Assembly: GCA_950097015.1 (NCBI GenBank)
Contig: CATNEN010000025.1
Span: 6,686,001 to 6,750,000 of the forward strand
Length of the DNA: 64,000 nt
Direction of reading: 5' to 3'
From: Macrostomum hystrix
Taxonomy: Eukaryota; Platyhelminthes; Macrostomidae
Part shown: in pieces, positions 61,801 to 64,000 of the stretch
Layout: every line of letters begins with the position of its first letter
Numbering within the stretch: the first letter of the stretch is position 1
The notes under the pieces: model-generated
The model's database searches: none
What the model was told of the DNA's origin: nothing
Seen by the model: only the letters and a program-made list of their open reading frames with translations
Translations under genes and position numbers: made by a program

Positions 61801-63627
61801 CGTATTTTCTGCTTTCCGGTTTTTAGTCGAGAATTGGTTTACTTACTTTGACTTTCTTCTTTGGAGCCGTTTCTGTTTTGCATTTTTCTGGCTTCGCTTC
61901 TCTCAGAAGCCGGAAAATGCTCCTTGGAAACAAACACACCGCACACATGCCGCTTTCGCGTTCGCTCAAACCTGACACTCGAAGTTATTAGTCACCTTAT
62001 AGCCACAGCGGCTAAGGGCTATCAATTTCCAATCCTTTCTCGCTTGGCATTAATTAATTATTCAGTAGGCCGTAGCCAAGCCAAGGTGCCTGTTTGTGGG
62101 CTCCGCAGCGAGAAGAAGCACTGTGTTTTTTTACAACGGGCCCGCCTTCACCGCTACTACGAGTCTCCAATCTCGACAGCGTGGGATAAGGTGCAGAACT
62201 CACTGCAGACAGATTTAAATGACTAATTCTTCTGCAGTCTGATTTACTTTACTCGTAGTTTCTACGAGCTAAAAGCAGTGAACTGGAAGGATTCAATCGT
62301 GTTTCCAGTTTGCTTCAATGAGTTCAACAGAAGGGAGTTATGGTGCCTACTTTATCGCGTGCACTTTCTTCTACCTTATAGGCGCCTTCTAAAAGATGTT
62401 CAGTATTATTTTCAGGCAAAAAATGTTCATCCGATAGTTTGTCTATGATTGCCAGGAATGAAAAAAATACTTCTTTCGCACCTGGATCAGAGTCAGACAA
62501 ACTTGGACACAGCAGGTTGGAAATATAGTGGGGTAGAAAGGAATGAAGGACAGAATTTTGAACAAAAAATAGTGGAGTAGGAGAGGGAGTGAGGTAGATT
62601 GGTAGAAAGAGAGATTGATTGGAAACAGCTGGGGTGGATTGTGAAAGAATGGGGTATATTGACAGAGAGTGGGGTAGATTGTGAGAGAGTGGGGTAGACT
62701 GAAAGAGAGTGGGGTATATTGACAGAGAGTGGGGTAGATTGTGAGAGAGTGGGGTAGACTGAAAGAGAGTGGGGTATATTGACAGAGAGTGGGGTAGATT
62801 GTGAGAGAGTGGGGTATATTGACAGAGAGTGGGGTAGATTGTGAAAGAGTGGGGTAGATTGTGAGAGAGTGGGGTAGACTGAAAGAGAGTGGGGTAGATT
62901 GCGAGAGAGTGGAGTAGATTGTAAAAGAGTGGGGTAGATTGTGAGAGAGTGGAGTAGATTGTAAAAGAGTGGGGTAGATTGTGAGAGAGTGGAGTAGATT
63001 GTAAAAGAGTGGGGTAGATTGTGAGAGAGTGGAGTAGATTGTAAAAGAGTGGGGTAGATTGTAAAAGAGTGGGATTGATTGGGAGAGAGTGGAGTATATT
63101 GTAAAAGAGTGGGATTGATTGGGAGAGAGTGGAGTATATTGTAAAAGAGTGGGATTGATTGGGAGAGAGTGGAGTATATTGTAAAAGAGTGGGATTGATT
63201 GGGAGAGAGTGGAGTATATTGTAAAAGAGTGGGATTGATTGGGAGAGAGTGGAGTATATTGTAAAAGAGTGGGGTAGATTGTGACAGAGTGGGGTAGATT
63301 GTGAAAGATTAGCGTATATTGACAGAGAGTGGGGTAGATTACGATAGAGTGGGGTAGATTGGGATAAAGTGGGGTAGATTCACAGAGAGTGGGGAAGATT
63401 GGGAAAGAGTGGGGTAGATTGGTAGTAGGGTGGGGTAGTCCATGTAGGGAGTAGGTACAAGACTTTAAGCTCTCCGTATGTGGCCAGTTAGGCAGGAATT
63501 GCAGCGCGATCCCATTGTCCGAAACTGTCCACTTGCAGCCACCGACCTCATTGACCACCTAATGGACTTGTCAATCAAAGATCGTTACACAGTGGCTATG
63601 GCGTGGTGCCACAAGTGGATAAAAGAG
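10752..63627 (+). CDS. PRKD: Protein kinase D (PRKD family), 12 exons, C-terminus beyond the window
   Basis: Diacylglycerol-responsive Ser/Thr kinase acting at membranes, especially trans-Golgi and plasma membrane, downstream of PKC. The joined exons encode 744 residues in one continuous frame. C1a is at 35-84 and C1b at 149-198; both fit H-X12-C-X2-C-X13-C-X2-C-X4-H-X2-C-X7-C exactly. The PH domain runs from about 264 to 411 and is split by a 32.9-kb intron and a poly-Gly insertion. The kinase domain starts near 479: glycine loop GSGQFG (488-493), VAIK lysine K510, HCDLKPEN (602-609), DFG (630-632), APE (654-656). Activation-loop serines S641 and S645 in KSFRKS match the two phosphorylated serines of vertebrate PKD1. 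Vertebrate PKDs have a longer N-terminus with a ubiquitin-like domain; here C1a begins at residue 35, so an upstream exon may be missing. The stop codon lies beyond 64 kb. Confidence 0.95.
11000..11220. repeat. ~36-bp minisatellite (GGGTGGGTGCAA family), left block
   Basis: About six copies of a unit with GGGGTGGGTGCAACTTTATG followed by a GCCAAAGAATTGGAGA-like half. Every second or third copy has CACAGAATTGAAG instead. The array is interrupted at 11221 by the foldback element and resumes after 11668. Confidence 0.9.
11222..11668. mobile_element. Foldback/MITE-like element with iterated inverted ends
   Basis: The left arm (11222-11256, starting CCTGGACACTTCGTCATC) is the reverse complement of the right arm (11602-11668, ending GATGACGAAGTGTCTAGG), except that the right arm repeats its inner GATGACGAAGTTGTAA motif extra times. 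A second nested pair lies at 11313-11328 and 11574-11589. The interior has no coding capacity. The element sits inside the 36-bp minisatellite, which continues on both sides. A target duplication is not clear, so the superfamily cannot be named. Confidence 0.7.
11669..11925. repeat. ~36-bp minisatellite (GGGTGGGTGCAA family), right block
   Basis: Six or seven more diverged copies of the same unit as at 11000-11220, containing GAGGGGTGGGTGCAAC with ATTGGAG or ATTGAAG spacers. It decays toward the right. Confidence 0.85.
12064..12204 (+). CDS. PRKD: PKD exon 2 (first part of C1a)
   Basis: Encodes residues 20-66, including [18 protein letters not shown] and LVKQGLKCD, the N-terminal two thirds of C1a. 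The acceptor is atttgcag and the donor GATG|gtgagt in phase 1. Confidence 0.95.
12205..13948 (+). other. PRKD: PKD intron 2
   Basis: A 1,744-bp GT-AG intron splitting C1a between its second Cys pair members (KCDG|CG). The first ~960 bp is unremarkable. The last ~750 bp is a 33-bp minisatellite that runs almost up to the acceptor (gaattcacag). Confidence 0.9.
13170..13922. repeat. 33-bp minisatellite abutting the PKD exon 3 acceptor
   Basis: About 22 copies of a 33-bp unit containing TCATTCAAGTAGCTTGGCTC and ATTGTCCCATCGG, with a common C/T variant (ggctc/ggccc/agccc) partly alternating. At 11 codons per unit and no stops, its frame is continuous with exon 3 through the acceptor, giving repeated [11 protein letters not shown]. 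On present evidence it is intronic, because C1a requires splicing at 13948. Confidence 0.95.
13949..14290 (+). CDS. PRKD: PKD exon 3 (end of C1a, linker, start of C1b)
   Basis: Encodes residues 67-180. [17 protein letters not shown] completes C1a. A linker with a glutamine run ([16 protein letters not shown]) follows, encoded by mixed CAG/CAA. Then [19 protein letters not shown] begins C1b. Donor AAAG|gtcagt, phase 1. Confidence 0.96.
14291..14372 (+). other. PRKD: PKD intron 3 (82 bp)
   Basis: A short GT-AG intron with a T-rich tract before ttattcag. Introns 3, 5 and 8 are all 82-91 bp, probably the basal intron size of this genome. Confidence 0.95.
14373..14459 (+). CDS. PRKD: PKD exon 4 (end of C1b)
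   Basis: Encodes residues 181-209. [18 protein letters not shown] completes C1b; [11 protein letters not shown] begins the acidic linker. Donor TCGG|gtgaga, phase 1. Confidence 0.95.
14640..15062. repeat. ~35-bp minisatellite, third block of the GGGTGGGTGCAA family
   Basis: About 12 copies with GGTGGGTGCAATCCTGAGCC followed by ACAGAAATGGAGG. It aligns with the intron 1 unit (GGGTGCAA then TATGGCCAAAGAATTGGA), so the same family was seeded in two PKD introns. Confidence 0.9.
15063..15649. other. Intron 4 spacer, nothing recognised
   Basis: Mixed-composition sequence with no gene, terminal repeat or tRNA-like box that I can support. It ends with a GATTAGACAGGAG string resembling the start of the next array. 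Confidence 0.35.
15650..19096. repeat. 23-bp minisatellite with higher-order structure (3.4 kb)
   Basis: About 150 copies of a 23-bp unit close to AGACAGATGAAATGAGAGCA plus ATT. Variants include GCGATT, GGAATT, TTGAAATG and GATAAAATG. A marker variant, CGACTAGACCGATGAAATG, followed by an insertion giving TTACTTGTAGACAG, recurs at 16681, 16917, 17222, 17458, 17924, 18160, 18465 and 18701. The spacings are 236, 305, 236, 466, 236, 305 and 236, differing by exact multiples of 23. This shows amplification of multi-unit blocks. Confidence 0.96.
19097..19675. other. Intron 4 spacer, nothing recognised
   Basis: Unique-looking sequence between two arrays. A 120-codon minus-strand ORF begins here and runs into the repeat; it has no recognisable domain. 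Confidence 0.35.
19676..20220. repeat. 8-bp repeat (GAGTTCGT / GAGTTCAT)
   Basis: About 65 copies of an octamer GAGTTCRT with GAGTTCGA, GAGTTAAT and GAGTTTAT variants, arranged in mixed order. The complement gives a spurious ELTNSRTH-type ORF. Confidence 0.95.
20221..20573. other. Intron 4 spacer, nothing recognised
   Basis: Short unique stretch between two arrays. A 77-codon ORF has no recognisable domain. Confidence 0.35.
20574..20825. repeat. 24-bp minisatellite ending 35 bp before PKD exon 5
   Basis: About 10 copies of a unit around GGGAGAAAATGGAACTGAGT plus CGAT, with occasional one-base insertions (gattggg). The last two copies change to GGGAGAAATGGGAAGC. Confidence 0.93.
20860..21019 (+). 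CDS. PRKD: PKD exon 5 (acidic/Gly-Ser linker)
   Basis: Encodes residues 210-262, [20 protein letters not shown] and a Gly-Ser-rich stretch ending in PEEPQKPPL. The acceptor caccagcag at 20859 keeps the frame. A second AG at 20871 is also in frame and would shorten the exon by four codons. Donor CTGGA|gtgagc, phase 2. Confidence 0.85.
21111..21234 (+). CDS. PRKD: PKD exon 6 (start of PH domain)
   Basis: Encodes [20 protein letters not shown] and [16 protein letters not shown], residues 263-304, matching the PKD signature NIPLMRV-QS and the first PH strand with its Trp. The acceptor is the strong tttttttcag; the donor is GAG|gtaccg, phase 0. Reading on hits TAA at once, which supports the splice. 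Confidence 0.95.
21361..21395 (-). repeat. Isolated B-box-like sequence (possible SINE remnant)
   Basis: The minus strand reads GGTCTCGAGTTCGATTCCCA, a good RNA polymerase III B box. No A box is visible upstream on that strand, so this is at best a fragment of a tRNA-derived element. Confidence 0.35.
21935..53558 (+). repeat. Giant 21-bp intronic satellite, ~31.6 kb, ~1,500 copies
   Basis: The unit is 21 bp, close to TCTCTCTTGTCTCCCAACTC plus A. Main subtypes are CTTCTCTCCCAACTCA, CTTGTCTCTCATCTTA, CTTCTCTCTCACCTCA and CTTCATTCCCATCTTA. The sense strand is about 80% pyrimidine. Register is kept except for recurrent junctions (extra CCTCA, extra TC). No unit carries a stop in any forward frame, so two frames stay open for over 10,500 codons; the third is broken only by TAA at 31897 and 40801, exactly 424 units (8,904 bp) apart. 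Blocks of the 'cattccc' subtype, usually introduced by CTCACGTTATC, recur about 14 times. The array ends with ~25 consecutive copies of that subtype. It lies wholly within PKD intron 6 and is not a protein gene. Confidence 0.97.
31897..40803 (+). repeat. 8.9-kb internal duplication landmark within the satellite
   Basis: The only two units with TCTCTAAC (TAA in the third frame) are at 31897 and 40801, with near-identical surroundings. The start-type string CCAACTCTTGTCTCTC at about 29762 and 31721 recurs at about 38668 and 40625, offsets 8,906 and 8,904. This marks a long tandem or segmental duplication in the array. Confidence 0.8.
53559..54094. other. End of intron 6, nothing recognised
   Basis: About 530 bp of unique sequence between the satellite and exon 7. 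Short ORFs run in from the array. The acceptor is ggcaatccag, with a weak pyrimidine tract. Confidence 0.4.
54095..54172 (+). CDS. PRKD: PKD exon 7 (middle of PH domain)
   Basis: A 78-bp exon encoding residues 305-330: [18 protein letters not shown] then EATNRYYK. It matches the PKD PH core RKRHYWRLDS...NRYYKE. Donor AAG|gtgaga, phase 0. It joins exon 6 and exon 8 without frame change, which proves that the giant satellite lies inside the gene. Confidence 0.95.
54770..55045. mobile_element. hAT-like MITE (276 bp) with perfect 8-bp TSD
   Basis: Terminal inverted repeats are CAGTGGCAGATCCAGG (54770-54785) and, on the opposite strand, CAGAGGCAGATTTAGG (55045-55030), 13 of 16 matching. Both flanks are TATACAGT (54762-54769 and 55046-55053). 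An 8-bp duplication and CAG-type ends fit the hAT superfamily. There is no coding capacity. The interior is G-rich, with a short tandem repeat and a poly-C run near the right end. Confidence 0.88.
54838..54963. repeat. ~22-bp GC-rich tandem repeat inside the MITE
   Basis: About five copies of a unit near GGCGCCAGCGGCTGAAAAAG, with length variation in the A and G runs. GGCGCCAGT and ACTGGCGCC at the right end form a short inverted pair. Confidence 0.85.
55198..55880 (-). pseudogene. PIF1-type Helitron helicase, C-terminal fragment with frameshift
   Basis: Minus-strand sequence encodes, in order, [54 protein letters not shown], then in a second frame [23 protein letters not shown] and [17 protein letters not shown], ending in a stop just before 55198. 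These are C-terminal motifs of PIF1-like helicases carried by Helitrons. A single-base deletion near 55455 shifts the frame between VFVP and the PFQF segment. The N-terminal Walker A and B region is absent. It would unwind DNA during rolling-circle transposition if intact; here it is dead. Confidence 0.88.
56457..57319. other. Intron 7 spacer, nothing recognised
   Basis: Unique-looking sequence with short G- and C-runs (poly-C at about 56881-56889). No gene or element end is supported. Confidence 0.4.
57320..58162. repeat. ~56-bp minisatellite, ~15 copies
   Basis: The unit contains TCTCTAACCCCAGATGTAGA, TTGAATAAGACAGAGCCTC and AATTTATCGACAGCGCT. Variants have ATATACATTG or ATATACGAGTACATTG (five bases longer) and ACTCCGCT or ACACCGCT. 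The central copies are nearly identical and the outer ones more varied, consistent with expansion from the middle. Confidence 0.95.
58163..58853. other. Intron 7 right spacer, nothing recognised
   Basis: AT-rich unique sequence. A 66-codon + ORF at 58329-58529, rich in Lys and Glu, has no recognisable domain and is not flanked by convincing splice sites. Confidence 0.4.
58854..59447 (+). CDS. PRKD: PKD exon 8 (end of PH domain, Gly/Ser linker, kinase N-lobe)
   Basis: Encodes residues 331-528. [10 protein letters not shown] and [15 protein letters not shown] continue the PH domain. A poly-Gly insertion (366-379) precedes the terminal helix [16 protein letters not shown] (396-411). A Gly/Ser/Ala linker (412-472) follows. 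The kinase starts with [31 protein letters not shown] and ends at LKNE, whose Glu is the expected helix-C partner of K510. Phase 0 at both ends. Confidence 0.96.
59530..59905 (+). CDS. PRKD: PKD exon 9 (kinase core)
   Basis: Encodes residues 529-653. [15 protein letters not shown] is the hinge and helix [14 protein letters not shown] the catalytic loop (HCD rather than HRD is normal in PKD), [19 protein letters not shown] the DFG and activation loop, VGTPAYL the P+1 region. Donor CTAG|gtgagt, phase 1. Intron 8 before it is 82 bp. Confidence 0.97.
59906..60786 (+). other. PRKD: PKD intron 9
   Basis: An 881-bp GT-AG intron. A 55-bp minisatellite starts 46 bp after the donor, followed by unassigned AT-rich sequence with a short GT run near 60519. 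The acceptor is gattccag. Confidence 0.9.
59951..60225. repeat. 55-bp minisatellite, five near-identical copies
   Basis: GAATGTACATTGTCCCAGCC starts exactly at 59951, 60006, 60061, 60116 and 60171. Copies differ mainly at one site (AGCCCTAC versus AGTCCTAC) and one near the end, so the array is young. Confidence 0.97.
60787..60862 (+). CDS. PRKD: PKD exon 10 (APE motif and helix F)
   Basis: Encodes residues 654-678 and part of 679: [20 protein letters not shown] then VITYV. It contains the conserved APE and the D-x-WSxG motif. Donor AG|gtgagg, phase 2, completed as Ser by exon 11. Confidence 0.96.
61098..61163 (+). repeat. tRNA-like sequence (SINE head candidate)
   Basis: A-box-like TGGTCAACTGGTTAGCA and B-box-like GGAGTTCGATTCC are about 35 bases apart, as in tRNA genes. 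The acceptor and anticodon stems pair poorly, so it is better explained as a tRNA-derived SINE than as a functional tRNA. Confidence 0.5.
61436..61516 (-). repeat. tRNA-like sequence (SINE head candidate), minus strand
   Basis: The minus strand reads GTGGCAGAGCGGTTAACACG (A box) and, about 30 bases on, CTGAGTTCGATTCC (B box), then GCGGCGAGGCCAC. The 3' part matches the fragment in the cyclin C intron. Stem pairing is incomplete. Confidence 0.55.
61556..61610 (-). repeat. Degenerate tRNA-like sequence, minus strand
   Basis: The minus strand has GGCAGCGTGTAGTGTTCAGT, a decayed A box, then GGACTGGGGTTCGAGGGCC, a B-box-like string. It is probably another SINE remnant. Confidence 0.4.
61629..61735 (+). 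CDS. PRKD: PKD exon 11
   Basis: Encodes residues 679-714. [20 protein letters not shown] and [16 protein letters not shown] match the PKD-specific stretch after helix F. The acceptor is ccatgcag; donor GAGG|gtgagt, phase 1. Confidence 0.96.
61736..63538 (+). other. PRKD: PKD intron 11
   Basis: An 1,803-bp GT-AG intron. The first ~820 bp has no recognised feature; most of the rest is a 20-bp minisatellite. The acceptor is ccacttgcag. Confidence 0.9.
62556..63440. repeat. 20-bp minisatellite (GTGGGGTAGATTGTGAGAGA)
   Basis: About 44 copies in strict 20-bp register. Several dimeric and trimeric higher-order patterns are visible, for example alternation of GATTGTAAAAGAGTGGG and GATTGGGAGAGAGTGGAG from 63061 to 63250. 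The complement is a spurious 371-codon ORF. Confidence 0.96.
63539..63627 (+). CDS. PRKD: PKD exon 12 (end of kinase domain)
   Basis: Encodes residues 715-744, [20 protein letters not shown] then [10 protein letters not shown], corresponding to the last kinase helices (vertebrate AIDLINNLL ... RYSVDK ... HPW). Donor GAG|gtttca, phase 0. At least one more exon with the C-terminal tail must lie beyond the window. Confidence 0.93.
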
Positions 63628-64000
63628 GTTTCACATTTGCTTAGCTGTCAGAAAAATTATTACATTTTTGTCTCTTATTTAATTTTCAGTAGCAATTGAA
63701 TGTTAAAAAACTATCAGTGTCGCATTTAACCTTTGACGCTTTTCCTCTGGATCTAATAATTGTTTTCAACTGTAATTATTCGCCTGAAATTGTTCTTGTC
63801 CATCATTTTATTATAGAAAATTTGTCTGTATTATTCCTGACTTGACTAAATTAGGAATTTTGTGGAAAAATTTCACCGAGAATTCCAGGCTCACGAAAAT
63901 CCTAACTCACCGAAATCCCGATTGACCGAAATCCAAAAATGCACCCAAATCCGAATTCCCCAAAATAACAACTCACTGAAATCCCAATTCACTGAAATCC
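63628..64000 (+). other. PRKD: Start of PKD intron 12 with a degenerate repeat
   Basis: AT-rich sequence. From about 63893 to the window end is a degenerate repeat of AACTCACCGAAATCCC-like units of about 18 bp, which continues out of view. Confidence 0.7.

Noticed and set aside
62443-63558. Minus-strand 371-codon ORF
   Set aside because: Complement of the 20-bp array in PKD intron 11; it also overlaps exon 12.

Overview
The window is eukaryotic, animal nuclear DNA. Both recognisable genes are on the + strand, are split by GT-AG introns and encode animal proteins: cyclin C (complete, two exons, about 2.4-3.8 kb) and a protein kinase D (PRKD family; twelve exons from 10.75 to 63.6 kb, running off the right edge). 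The repeat-rich, intron-heavy layout, tRNA-derived SINE remnants, a Helitron and a hAT-like MITE point to an invertebrate. A free-living flatworm such as a macrostomid would fit, but that is inference and not shown by any single marker.

Layout: 0-2.4 kb is AT-rich flank with a possible 44-nt minus-strand exon at the left edge. At 2.44-3.82 kb is cyclin C, whose single intron holds a 16-bp minisatellite and a tRNA-like fragment. From 3.8 to 10.7 kb is intergenic DNA made largely of unrelated minisatellites (21, 26, 16, 20 and 45 bp units) and CAG/CTG runs. PKD exons 1-6 (C1a, C1b and the first half of the PH domain) lie at 10.75-21.23 kb; introns 1, 2 and 4 hold minisatellites and a foldback element. 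Intron 6 (21235-54094, 32.9 kb) interrupts the PH domain and is almost wholly filled by one 31.6-kb satellite of about 1,500 copies of a 21-bp pyrimidine-rich unit. The PH domain resumes at 54095. Intron 7 holds a 1.9-kb Helitron with both termini, a broken PIF1-type helicase remnant and a nested 276-bp hAT-like MITE with a perfect 8-bp target duplication. Exons 8-12 (58.85-63.63 kb) encode the end of the PH domain and nearly all of the kinase domain.

The most striking feature is the intronic satellite. All three forward frames stay open for thousands of codons, giving spurious ORFs of over 10,000 residues. It is a CU-rich tract in which AG dinucleotides are almost absent, and it has large internal duplications (offsets near 8.9 and 10.9 kb) punctuated by a distinct 'cattccc' subunit. 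About two thirds of the window is tandem repeat. I see no bacterial-type operon, CRISPR array or well-formed tRNA gene.
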